A program made the position numbers and the translations under genes. From assembly GCF_002234675.1 (NCBI RefSeq), contig NC_019879.2, positions 16,372,464-16,436,463 of the forward strand: 64,000 bases of DNA, written 5' to 3'. The stretch is from Oryzias latipes (lineage: Eukaryota; Chordata; Actinopteri; Beloniformes; Adrianichthyidae). Shown piece by piece: positions 12,225 through 24,400 of the stretch. The notes beneath the pieces are model-generated. The model was not told the DNA's origin, ran no database searches, and saw only the letters and a program-made list of their open reading frames with translations. Every line of letters begins with the position of its first letter. Position 1 is the stretch's first letter.

Positions 12225-12400
12225 TCTCCTAAAATTACGAGTTTTTTCTCATAAATTTACGAGTTATTATCTCCTAAATTTATGAGAAAAAATCTCGCAA
12301 TTTTACTTTTTTTTTTGGTGGGCCTAATTTTTTTATTTTTTTTGGTGGCCCAATAAAAATCTCGTAATTTTACTTTTTTTTTTTTGGTGGCCCTAATACT
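12225..12400. repeat. Palindromic AT-rich repeat (CTCGTAAATTTA-like units)
   Basis: Several copies, in both orientations, of a unit resembling CTCGTAAATTTACGAG / CTCATAAATTTATGAG (for example 12245-12295), followed by two related T-rich segments (TTTACTTTTTTTTTTGGTGG at about 12303 and 12369). The stretch can form hairpins. No coding potential is seen. Confidence 0.5.
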
Positions 12401-12517
12401 CCGTCGTAATTTAACCAGGAAAGTCCCACTGAGATTAAAAACCTCTTTTCCAAGGGAGTCCTGGCGGTAAAATGGCGGTAAGTCTTGTCTGTTGTCTTTG
12501 TTAAATGTTGTCAGTTC

Positions 12518-12541
12518 CCCCCCCCCCCCCCCCCTTTTTTT
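12518..12541. repeat. Poly-C/poly-T low-complexity tract
   Basis: An uninterrupted run of about 17 C at 12518-12534 followed directly by T's. It has the usual look of a homopolymer with length instability or assembly uncertainty. Confidence 0.8.
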
Positions 12542-13019
12542 TTCAGGTGGTCGGATGAGCCACTGTACATGTTCCCCCTGCTGTGCCTTTGGGTAGGCCA
12601 GTTTATTTCTGTTACTTGGTCTGTTGGTTAAGTTAAAGTTAAGTTTGTTGGCTGAGTTCATTCTGTTCCTGTTGACCTTTAGTAAGGCCGTAGTTTGCAA
12701 ATGGTCTACTTTTTTTGAGAAACATTACAGTTTCATTTATTGATTAATTTTCTGTTGTCCTCTTTGGCCACTCAATCCATGACACAGCTAAAAATCAAAG
12801 CCTTGTCAAACCTGGCAACATTTTTTTTCCCAAAATTTCTGTGGTAAACTTTTGGCAAACCTTAGCAAGCTGGAGCATCAGTTTGGTGTTCTTCATTGAC
12901 TCAAATAACACTCAGTCATCTTCTGCTGTAGCAGCTTGTCCCACTACAAGGTTCCACTTCCTGGTACCCCAGTTCTGCTCTTTGTTTCCTAAACTATTTT
13001 GACTGCAGAAACAGCCACC

Positions 13020-13560
13020 AACATCACTGACTTTAGTTTAAAGTCCCATTGCAATCATCTTTTGCAAAAGCATTCGCAAATAGGATTTTAATTGTCATTT
13101 TTAGCCAACATTTTAAAAATGTAAAAACTGTTTTCTAGGACATAGTTTCTGTAGTTCCTTAGAAATGTGCCTCTTTTAGGCAGGACCCTCTGTGCATAGC
13201 AACCCCGCCCCCCTTCCTCTTCCTGTTCTCAAGGGCAGGGAGCTTGTGGCCTGCCCCGTGTATTTTCTACGTTAAAAAAAATACACTCTTCTACCAACAT
13301 CATTTTTTGGATTGCTCCTGATTCACAACAATTTGAAAGAGGAAATCCTCAAAAATGCATTTTTCACTTACCGTACATATCTTTATCTGTCCTCCATCAT
13401 CAGAAAAATGCCACAAGAACATGTTAAAAACACCAGAAAATACTATTTCAGTCAGACATGCAAGTCATGCAGTAAAGAAGATTTATTCCCATATTTCTTT
13501 TAGTTTGTCATAAGGCTCCATCAAGCAAAGATCTCCATAGAAAACTTTGGGTATTAAACT
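13020..13560 (+). repeat. MITE-like family, copy 2
   Basis: Begins near TTTAAAGTCCCATTGCAATCATCTTTTG and includes the family core GATTCACAACAATTTGAAAG (about 13319) and the CATCATCAGAAAAATGCC..AAGAACATGTTAAAAA block (13397-13430). A family-like right end, GAGTGGGTCTTTAA, appears only at 13783-13796, after about 200 bp of unrelated GC-richer sequence. This copy is therefore probably interrupted. Confidence 0.55.
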
Positions 13561-13902
13561 ACCCCTAACAGAGCTCACAGGTGGAAGCCGGGGAGGAGGG
13601 TGGGGTGACGAACGCAGAGCTAGCAGAAATGGATGAAGAGGATTGGACCGCACACCTAGAACCTAAGTAGGACGCTGAACAGGTGAGTTGATTAGACTGA
13701 ACCGCCCGCAGGGAGGAGTAACCAGGTAAACACACTGCTCGAGTTGCCGCTTGAAATACTCCCAGGGTCGTTCATTTTGATTGAGTGGGTCTTTAATATG
13801 TGAAAGGGAACAGCTACTAATCAATACAAAAAAAACGTTTAGAATGTGAAGTTAGAAATGATTAAAAAAAACACCTTTTGAAATAATTATGTTTCGATTT
13901 AA

Positions 13903-13908
13903 TTTATT
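13903..13908 (-). terminator. bcs1l: bcs1l poly(A) signal
   Basis: AATAAA on the minus strand, about 31 nt after the bcs1l stop codon. It is the first such hexamer downstream and would give a very short 3' UTR. Confidence 0.55.
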
Positions 13909-13938
13909 TAAGAGATTGAAAAAAAAACATTTTTCCAG

Positions 13939-16900
13939 TCATCTTTTAATTTGGTCAACATGGTCTATAGAACCTGCAGGATCCTTTTTGTGCAGCAGAA
14001 AGTGTCCTTGCACTTGAGCGGCACTGATCTCAGCATTGGCGTCCAATGCCAGTTTTGCAAACCTCTCTCCTTCAAGAGGAGGTTGGTCTGGATAGAAGCG
14101 CCGGAACATCTGTGCGAGCTGCCAGTGAGTGCAATGTCCGATGTATTGCTTCATATCGACCCGGCCCGGTCGGATCAGCGCCGGGTCTAACCTGTGGGTC
14201 GGAAATAACAGTTCTCACAACAGTGTTCTTGCAAGTGATAGATACATTTCTGTTCAAAAAGGCTTAAAATAATCAGTGTTTGCAAGACCCTCATTTTCTG
14301 ATTTATTCAAGTTGCGTCCAACACTCAAATTTTTGATTATTCAAACTTGTATTTTTATTTAATGTTGATAAATGTAATTTCATAAAAGGGTGCATATATA
14401 TCTGTTACAACACAAAAGTTGGAATAACATTTTTTGTAAATCCTTAAAATAAACTATACATTGTGCATTTTAACCACCACATCAAACACAATGCAGACCG
14501 AACATAAAATGAAATATATAGGGATGATTTAGAAGGAAATATGCTGCAACTACAGGAAATATCAGCTAAAACTGTGCTCTGCCAGACTCATGAGGCAGTG
14601 TGTGTGAGTAAATTAACTTGTTCCTACCTGTCTATGAAATTGGTGGTCATGAAAACTATTCTGGCCTCAGATGAAGCTACTCCGTCCAGAGAGTTAAGCA
14701 GTCCACTGAAGGTCAGTCTACCCATTCCCTGGAAGGCCAGAGGATCTGATGGAAAATGAAAACACAGTGATCAAATGCACATCCTCAAAGCAGTGGGGCA
14801 AAATGGGGCAAAATATAAATTAAGCAGAGACTGATTCTAAAAATGGTCATATTCAAAAAGATGAGAAAGGTCTGTAATGTCTATTATGGAAACTAGGGGT
14901 GTGTATCTTTCGCTTTTAAATGATTTTTTTTAAGCAACAAAAACAAAATATTTTAACATAACAGCTTCCAATATAAAAACCTGGTATTTTGGTACTTTTA
15001 AATTGTTTTGTTCTTTAAAAAATGTCATACTGTAATTATTTCAGGTATTGTTTAAAGACCTGTGAAAAAAGGGTCATCATTCATCTTCTTTCGTTTGTCC
15101 CTTTTGGGGTCACTGGAGCCCATCACGGCCACTTATGGGCAAAGGCAGGGGACACCCTGGACAGGTCGCCAGTCTGTCGCAGGGTCACACATAGCACACA
15201 CCCATGCATATTCACATTCATATGGACAATTTGGAGTGCCCAAGTAACCTATGACGAATGTTTTTGGACGGTGGGAGGAAGCCGGAGACCCCTGAGAAAA
15301 CCCACGCATGCACGAGGAGAACATGCAAACTCAGAAATGTTTCAGGTCCCCCCAGCCGGGACTTGAACCGGGGACCTTCTTGCTTTGAGGCAAGTGCGCT
15401 AACCACTGCGCCACCGTTCAGCCCAGGGTCACCTGTAGGACACCTTCAGCCAATTGTGATTGACCTGACCTGGTCGAAGTTAGCTTGCAATTGGACGCCT
15501 TTATGTTTGCATGACATATACATAAAAAGGCAAAGACAGTAGAGACGCACAACAGGAAGAGAAACTAACACAGAAATTGATTATTTACTTCACTATTGGT
15601 TACAGACCTTTTTATCAACATAATGTTGTTTGTATCTGTGGTTTCCAACTGATACTGCTTTAACTCCCCGTGTTTGGGATATTTTACACCATAATAGAAA
15701 CCCTTCAACTATGAGAGAGAAAAAATGTAAAAAATAAAAATAAAAAATCAAAGAAATCCTATTGCTTGATTTTTAAAGAAATGTTTTTATATTATGTCTC
15801 TCACAGTCTTGGTGTATATAAGATAAACATTACAAAAATCATCTTTTTAAGTGGTAAAACTTGCAGAATAAGTGACTAGCAAATCATTTTTTACTACCGT
15901 ATATATAAACAGGACAGTTATGCTAGAAAATAGAGGCTGAATTCAAGCACTAGTATTAACAGATGAAACTCGATATAGAATAAACTAAACACAGAAATAA
16001 ATGCTCCCATTCTCACTTTCAGTGGGAAGCATCTCTCGGCTCACAAACGCAGCATCCACATCCTCCAGTAGAATGATGCTTTGTTGCGGCGCCACACTCA
16101 GGAGATGGTTTAGGCGGTCATCTGAAAGTGCTCTGTCGCTCAGACTCATCAGACAGATGCTGTAACCGAGCTCTCCTGCCAACGCCGTGCTACAGTAGAA
16201 TTTAAAGCAGATGACAAGAACGTTCCATGGATGAAGAGCGGTCAGATAAACCGGTACCACACTCACATGAAACTGCTCTTCCCACATCCTGGAGGACCGT
16301 AAAGCAAATACCCTCTTCTATAAGGAATTCCTGCAGACACACAAAAAAGTATTCAATCACACTGTTATTTTTTAATAGAAAAAAGAAAGGATATTAAGAT
16401 AAAAATTTCTCCTAAGCATTTTTATTTTAAATTTATCAAATAAAGATGGTCAATGAAATCCAAAATTTACCACAATGCTTCACAGTGTTGTGTATTTGAA
16501 ATGTGACAGTACAACATGTGGATTTGAGCTTTTCTGTAATATTTTTACTTTGCAAAGTTGAGAATTTATCTATTTGATGAATTCAAGACTGTTGTAAGTA
16601 AATACTATAAATAATAAATAATAGTGCTCTATAATGTAGCCTTGAGACAAGTCTACCATCTTTGTGCAGAAAGCAAAAGAAGTCAAGTCCTGGAAGGTTT
16701 TACCTCTGTCCGTGTACCATTTTGGGTTTCCGATAAAATCCTTCACGTCATCCACAATTTTCTCAGCCACTCCAACCTCCAGAACCACTGAGCTGAGGGG
16801 CCTGCGTCGCCTTGGAAACCCAAAGGGCCTCCATTCTGCTCCCATGGCTGAGTACATCACTGTTCTCCCTTCCTCCTGCTTCAGAGCTAGTTCCCTTGCT

Positions 16901-17551
16901 GCAAAATCATGAGTGGAATTTGAATTCTTTGTCCAGAAAAACATACTGCAGCTTTACAAGAAACAGAATTTAATTTAAAATGTTATTTCACTGTTAAATT
17001 ATACCTTCTTGTAAGATATTGAAGAAGATTTGTCGGTCTCTGCCTAAAGCTGTGAAAGTGACTGACTCCCATGGAGTTCCAGTGTGAAGATCCACCATTT
17101 GCTTCTCTCTGGTGCGCTCCACCATAATTAACTTCCTCCCATACCTGAGGCCCACAAACAATGACAGTGTTACAAGATCTACTTTTTTATACTTGTGAAC
17201 AAAACATTAACTAAGATTTAGAAAATCTAACCAGATGATGTGGTTCCCAGGGCTTGGGTGGAAATCAAACTGTGTCTGAACCCGTCCACTCTCGTGCGCC
17301 AGGTAGGAGGTCTCCACGCTGAGGTGCTGCGTGTGCCTGGCGTGCTTGGTGATCCAGCTCAGCAGCCAGAGGTAGCTCTTGTCCCGGCTCGGTACCTCTA
17401 AAGTGATCATGTAATGTCTGCGGAAGAAAATAGACCCCACCTGGGCGCTTTTCCGAGCCAATGCCAGTGCCGTCCCGACGCCAACCAGACCAAAACCGGC
17501 ACCGAAGTACGGGTTGTCCTTTAGCGCGTCCAGAAAGTCTGGCAGCGGCAT
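13939..17551 (-). CDS. bcs1l: BCS1L, mitochondrial complex III assembly AAA ATPase
   Basis: Seven coding exons on the minus strand: 17551-17232, 17144-17005, 16898-16704, 16330-16267, 16189-16017, 14745-14628 and 14191-13939. All borders are GT-AG, the total is 1263 nt and the product is 420 aa (human BCS1L is 419). The N-terminus [20 protein letters not shown] leads into a glycine-rich transmembrane segment (about residues 16-33) followed by the basic internal targeting region and the BCS1-specific domain. The AAA domain has Walker [10 protein letters not shown] (about residues 230-238, split by an intron just after), Walker [11 protein letters not shown], and the arginine-containing [11 protein letters not shown] segment. 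BCS1 translocates the folded Rieske iron-sulfur protein across the inner mitochondrial membrane into complex III. Start 17551 matches the conserved MPL start; an in-frame ATG three codons upstream (17560) is less likely. The gene looks intact. Confidence 0.97.
15075..15425 (-). mobile_element. tRNA-derived SINE in bcs1l intron
   Basis: On the minus strand the 5' end is tRNA-like. It has an A box TGGCGCAGTGG (about 15413-15403) and a B box GGTTCAAGTCC (about 15369-15359), the internal promoter of RNA polymerase III. These are followed by a body including GTTTGCATGTTCTCCTCGTG and a 3' region ending near 15075. It lies in the 1.27-kb intron between bcs1l exons 5 and 6. A diverged copy is at 28.27-28.55 kb. 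Confidence 0.75.
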
Positions 17552-18462
17552 GATGAACACCGCGGAATCTCCTGCTCTGAAGTCTTTTTTTCAGTCACTA
17601 TGAACAGATAACCATTTGCTGTTTTGGGTTTAAAACATATGCTTTCCGTAATCAAATGTTTACTCTCCTCGTCTCCGGAATGACAGACATCCGCTCATGA
17701 AATACAAAAAACAAACACGCGCTATTTCACACAAATGCAATATATGCTAGTCATTCATGCACACTGGCTTCCATTTAAATAGGAATAGTCATAATTATGA
17801 AGAACTTTAAAACATAAAAATAAATATGGAGGTTCAAATTTCAATAAATGCTACAGCCGCGACCTCTACAACACATTTGGTGTTCAAGAAACTTCTTCCG
17901 ACCGGACGTCAGTACTCATAAACAATAGTTCCTACCCTACTAACAGGGGTGTCATGTTTACATGTGTGAGGTTAGCGACGTACTGATAAATAGAAATAAA
18001 TTTAAGTAGAAAGGGTATCGTGTGCAGTTTAGTGTATATAATATTTATCTCGAAAGCGGAAGCAATAAACTAAAATTGGCGGAAACTAAAACTTTTTTCG
18101 AGCAAACGGCACAAAAAAATGCTAGCTTTTAGCTAAGACGTCGAAGATGCTTAGATTTTATTTTTTTAACAATCGCCTCATGATGGCTTCACAAGTAAGT
18201 CTAGCCTACTAACTGACTATTAATAATGTGAAATCGGAAAAAGCTAACTAAGAATTTTTAACGTAAAGCATTTATTGTGTGTATACGTTTATTGTTTATA
18301 ACATGATTGCTGTGGTTCTTCTGTCTCCTTTTATCCCCCCCCTCACACACACACAAAAACAACAACAAAACAGGCGCAGCTGAAGGCTTTTTAAGTTAAA
18401 AAATGCCTCATTGTAAACAAATGGGCTTAAAGTATTACAACAGGGGTCTCTTTTAAATTGTC
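17552..18462. promoter_or_regulatory. Shared head-to-head region of bcs1l and znf142
   Basis: The start codons of bcs1l (minus) and znf142 (plus) face each other across 911 bp, with no other gene between. Both 5' UTRs and a probable bidirectional promoter must lie here. A possible non-coding znf142 first exon ends near 18191 (CACAAG|GTAAGT-like donor). No TATA box was recognised. Divergent transcription is inferred from the gene layout, and the same head-to-head order exists in human. Confidence 0.5.
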
Positions 18463-21400
18463 ATGGAAAATTCATGGAACAGACATGAACTGAATTCTCA
18501 GCCCCGCCCACAAACCCAAACATCTTCATGCAGTCAAGGTAAGCTGGACATGTATAAATGTTCCCAGTGCAATCAAGTGTTTGGGAAGCCCGCTGCTTTG
18601 AAACGCCACTTCAAAGTCAATCACAGGGAGCCTCACATCAAGGACAGCTTCACCTGTTTTGAGCAAGGATGTCAGTTCAGCAGCAGCAGCGCCAACCGTC
18701 AGGAGTACCAATCCCACCTGACATCCAAGCATGGTCTGGACCTCATTCCCTGCACTTCTCCATCCTGTACGTGGGCATTTCCTACACGTGAAGAGATGGA
18801 AGGCCATCGGGAGAGCCATTTGCCATTTGGGTGTTTTTGCTGCCCATTTGTTGCAAAATCTGCAAAAGCTTTGAGGGATCACCTGGTGGATTGTAACCGT
18901 TTGTACAATAACCCTGAAGGTACGCAAAACAGATATACAAATAGTTTTTCTTTTCTTTTAATTGAGTATGTGGAAAACTGTGTACGAATTCTGCCGTCTT
19001 TCTTAGGTAGCCAAACTAAATCCACCCCGACACCCAAAGGTCCAAAAAGATCTAAAAGAAAACTTGAGTCTCCTTCTGTCTCATCCTCATTACATGATGG
19101 GCACGTGCTCGAAAGGAAAAAAAGTAACAACAAAAGACTGAGGATTACAGTGGAAAAAGACAAATCTTCAGCACCAGATGCGGCACCTCTGCCATCCAAA
19201 GGTAATGAATAATTATAAAATGTATTTGTATAGCACCTTTCAAGCTAAAAATAAAGTGCTTCGCGGTAAAACACAGAATATAAAAAAGCAATTTTAGAAA
19301 GATATGTTTTTAGCTGTTTTTAGGTAAGCTCCAATGCACAATTGGTTACTTTTACCTGTTCTTGAGGTTAAAAGGCAACCCACTCCGATGATGTAACGTG
19401 TATCTCTTTATCCAAATCAGTGTGAATCAGGAGCAGACGAATAAATGCTGTGGGAATAAGCTTTTACTACTGACGTAGAAGCTAGAATAGCGAGCCACAA
19501 GCTCCCTGCTCCCCTCCATTCTGATGCATCCACTTGTTGACGACTAGATCCATGTACAACTTTGTTTTACTCGTCTGAATTGGACCGGGCTCAAAACTGT
19601 ACAGCTGGATAGCTCCAATATTTCTCACCATTTTTATTGCACCACTAATGTTAGGTTGGGGTTGTGAGGGGCTGTAAGCTAGCAGGAGAGAGTATAAAAA
19701 AATTGATGCCTTGGATTAGTGGAGGATTTACTCCACACTAACAGTCCCGCCCACAACTCTGAAGCAAATTTCGAATGAACTACTTGCGCTCTGCAGAAAC
19801 TATAATCCAGAAAACGACACAGTTATTTTGTGTTCTTTTTTAAGCTGAAAACATAATGTTAATCAAAAGACCACTGGCAACACTTTGAAAATCAAGAAAT
19901 GATCAGAGTGGGACTTAAAACGATTTTGTTATGTCTTCTAGAGTACCTTGCAGAGGGAGCAGAAAGCGTCTATCGGACCCACACCTGCCCCAAGTGTCGT
20001 CGCTGCTTTAAGATGCGCTCTCACCTGCAGGAGCACCTGCGTTTGCATTTCCCTGACCCCAGTCTCCAGTGTCCAACCTGCCAGCGTTTCTTCACCAGCA
20101 GGACCAAGCTGCGAGTACACAGACTCCGGGAGGCTGGGGAAAAGACCCAGTGTTGCAGCATGTGTGAATACACTGCCGTGGAGAGGAACGCAATACGTCG
20201 CCATCTTGCCAGTGTGCACACCGATGAGGCAGAATGTGTTGCAAAAAATCCCAGTTTTGTCTGTCCAAGCTGTGGCAAAAACTTTACCCAGGCTCGTGCT
20301 CTGAAGGCACACATGAAGACGCACAACATCCCCTCAGACAGCAGGTCATTGGCCTGTTTCCATGAGGGCTGTTCCTTTCAAACCTTTCTGCGTAAAGAGC
20401 TTATAATACACGCCGCTGAAATGCACGGGGTCAAAGCAGTGGAGTGTCGTCACCACGCTTGTGCTGCCATCTTTCAAAGCGAGGCCCACATGGAGGCTCA
20501 TCATCAGAAACATCTGGCCTATCACTGCACAGAGTGTGAGTTCTCATGTTCCAATAAAACAGTCTTCCTTCGGCACCAGCGGGACGGTCACCCAGGAAAG
20601 GAAGAGCTTTGCTGCAGCTTTTGCTCATTTGTGACCTTTAACCCTGTGGAGTTTGAGCAGCATCTTGGACATTTACACGCCAACGAGAAGATCCACCACT
20701 GCTCTCAGTGCAGCTACTCCACTTCGCATAAACGGGGTTTGAAGCGGCACATGCTGATGCACAGCGGTGAGGGGGATTTCTTCCTGCGATGCCTGCAACT
20801 AAGTCTTTTCAGCGTTTACGCCTGAATTATGGAAGCCGTTGCTTCTACACTTAAAAAAATAAATTTTTCACTCTCTTCTTCAGGCGAGAAGCCACACAAG
20901 TGTACTTTGTGTGACTTCAGGTGTCGAGACGAGTCTTACCTCTCCAAGCATATGCTCACCCACTCAGATGACAAGAACTTTATGTGCTCTGAATGTGGAT
21001 ACGTCACCAAATGGAAGCACTACCTCACGGTCCACATGAGGAAACACGCTGGAGATCTCAGGTACACATATGTTTCTTAAGAAACTCTAACTCAGATTCC
21101 CGGGGGGCCCCCCCTCCCTTGATCCTCCCCACCCCCCCGAGCCTCGTGTACTGTGTTTTGTCTGAATACGTGCTATATGTGTAAAACGGTGTTGTTTTTT
21201 GTCTTGTATCTACACATTGTACGCAGTGTGAAGATGCAAATCTTTTTTTGTCACCAAACCCCAACCCCCACCATGGTCCATCTGCATGCTATACAAAGGT
21301 GCGTCGGCGCAGGTCATCTAAGGCGCTAGGCTGAATTGACCTCAGTAACCTCTCGAGATGTGTGTGTATCCTGTGTTGTTGTTTGTCTGACCTTTTTCTT

Positions 21401-24400
21401 CGAGATGTACTGGAACTGAGTTTCCCCTTGTTGGGATTAATAATGTTCATTCATTAATTCATTCATTCATTCATTCATTAAACTTTTTTCGTAAATTTGA
21501 TTCTGGCAACATGGACACTGTTTAGTGGTTGTTGTTTTTGCATCCTGAATACTTTTTCCCCAACTTAAGTCATGTAAAAAGCTATTTATGATTCCCAAAG
21601 TCATTTTGTCCTATTTTTTGTAGTGTTCTTTTTAAAAGTTTCTGTTTTGTGCGCAAGTCCCCCTCCTATCTTCTTTTGATCTGTTGTAAAAGTGTTCCCA
21701 GTAGACTTTTAATAAAGATTATGCCATTTTTAGTCAAATTAAAAAAAAAAATAAACTGTTGTTTTCTGGGTCAATGAAGTAGTTCATTAGAAATTCACCT
21801 CTGAGTTGTGGGTGGGAGTGTTGGTATGGATTATTCCCGTCCCCACTTCCCATCATCCATCTGTTTACAGGTTCCCCCACTAACCTACACCCCCAAACTA
21901 ACATTACCAGTGAAACAAAAATGGTGAGCAATATTGGATTTTCCCAGCGGTACAGCTTTGAGCCAGATGTCAGCCCAGACAAGGAAAACAAAGACGTACA
22001 TGGATCTATTTGTCTACATGCATCAAAATGGAGTGCAGCATTGAGCTTGTGACCCTTTGGGTGTAGCACCTACGTCACTGCTACAAGCTATGTCGAACGC
22101 AATTTTTTTCATCTGCTTCTGGTTAACCAGAATTTGAACAAAGAAATACTCAGAAATGCCATTTTAAGCTTAATTTTTTTTATATGTCTTCCATCATCAG
22201 AAAAATGCCGCAAGAACATGTTAAAAAATCCCAAAACACTATTTTCATCTGAGTGGGTCTTTAAATATCTTTCTTCCTTTTCCAGGTACTCATGTGATCA
22301 ATGCCAGTATCGTTGTCATCGGCCGGACCAGCTCACCAGCCACAAATTACGACATCAGGCTAAATCCCTCATGTGTGAGGTCTGTGCCTATACCTGCAAG
22401 CGCAAATCTGAGCTTCGCAATCACATGTTAGCCAAACATTCTGTTGGGGAGAAGCACCTGGCAGTGCACAAGTGCAAATACTGTGCATACTCCACGCTCC
22501 ACCGACAGGCACTCCAAAACCACGAGAACTGCAAGCACACCAAGCTGAAAGAGTTTCACTGTGCCCTCTGTGTGTATTCATCTTTCAGCAGCATCAGCCT
22601 CTTCCTTCATAAAAAGAAAGCCCATGACTACGTTCCTGGTGACAAAAAATGGCTGGAAAACTATGCAGCCAAGGAAAAAGAGAGGGCCGCAGCAGAGCTC
22701 CTGCAGGATTTTTACATGAAACCAACACTCGATCCGGATCAGTCTGAGGAGTCAAGTCTCATGGAGCCTGCCTCATCTGGTGCACCTGACAGACGGGAGT
22801 CTGCTGAACATTATCAGAGCTGGGAAAGTACTGCTACTCCTCTCCCTGTGGATTCTGTCGTTGATGTTGTCCCACAGGAAGATAGTCATCAGTATGTGTC
22901 AGATGGCCCACCTGAGCGCTACTGCACACTTGTGTTGAGCACTCTAACAAGCACCACAAGCTCTTCTTTAGAGGAAAACTGTGAGAGCACCCCCACTTTA
23001 TATGATAACAAATCACATGCACTGCAAGAAAATGTCAACTTTTCCACACTTATGAGTTCATCAGAGGAAGACAGTGCAGCAGTGCAGACGGGAGCATGTG
23101 AACAGAAGGATTCAGAAGACTCCTGTGAACATTTGATCGACGCAAGTCCTCCTGTGAAGCATACAGAGTGTCAGATTTCGACACCTGAAGAGGAAAATAG
23201 TACACTACAACATAACATGCATCTGAAAGCAATGAAGAAACACGACATGGACCAAGCAGAAACCATGGTTCCAGAGGGACACGTAAAAATGCTTGTGGTC
23301 CAATCAGAAACTACGTATCAATGTGATAAATGTTCATATGTGACGTGTAAAGAGAGAGCATTTAGGCACCACCACCAAGCATTGTGCCACAAAAAGATGA
23401 AGGAGCACACGTGCCAGACCTGTGGGGTGCAGTTCAAGCAAAGACGGGGCCTCCATAACCACCTGAGAAGGACATGTCCATCCCACTCCCGCAAAGCATT
23501 TCTGCAAGATTCAAATCCATGTCAGGCTGCAAATGCGGTCTCTACTGAAGGTTATGAGGAACCCAAAGGAATTGATGGTCATCGAAGATCAAATGAGATG
23601 CAGCAAAAGGAGATTTTCATCAATTTAAAATCCAACTCTGAAGCCCTCATCTCCTCAGTACCACAGCAACAGAAAATTACAAATCAGGCAAAAAAAGGTT
23701 CCAACTTCGAGGTTTTGAAAAGATCAACCAGCTTCTCACTCAGCAACAAATTAAAATACAGCAAAAGGAATGTTTTTCTGCAGGAAAAAAACACTTACAT
23801 TAAAAAGAAGGGAGCATTTATTTGCAGGTTGTGCAGGTTTACATCTGGTACGTTACAGACAGTTAGGCAGCACATGTTAACTCACAGAGAAACGTACAAA
23901 AAAATAGAAAATCAAACTAGCGCAGAAATGGTCAGTAAGTATCTTTTGCCCAGACGCAGAAAAGGTCACGCAGAGAAGAATATGGATGGCCCACAGATGG
24001 GTCAAGTGTTTAGGTGTCCAAATTGTGCCTTTAGGTGCTCTGAGAAAAATCTGTTGGACAACCATGAAGAAACAGGCTGCATGAAGGCGGGTGAAGTACA
24101 GTGTACCGAGTGTTCGTTTGTTGCTGCATCAAAAGTTTCTTTGACCCGTCACGTCCTGTACACTCACAAGAAAAAGGTGTTTTTTGATGCTAAGTGGCAA
24201 CGTTTACGTTGCCAGCACTGCGCCTTCAGTTGTAGGCATAAAGGAATCATGGAACGACACATTTTGTTAAAACATAAAAGTGCTCGGCACACAACAACAA
24301 AGAAAGATGAGTCTCTGCGCTCTGGGATTAGACGCTACTGCTGCAACATGTGTGACTTCAGCGCCCAAACACCCCACCGCCTAAGACGGCACAGCCACAG

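Noticed and set aside
12257-12700. 147-codon minus-strand ORF
   Set aside because: It runs through a poly-C tract and palindromic AT-rich repeats, giving glycine and lysine runs. Not protein-like.
21100-21480. CA/CATT-rich stretch in znf142 intron 4 resembling a LINE 3' tail (TTGGGATTAATAATGTTCATTCATT)
   Set aside because: It may be the 3' end of a degraded LINE, but no coding segment or boundary could be defined, so it was not listed as an element.
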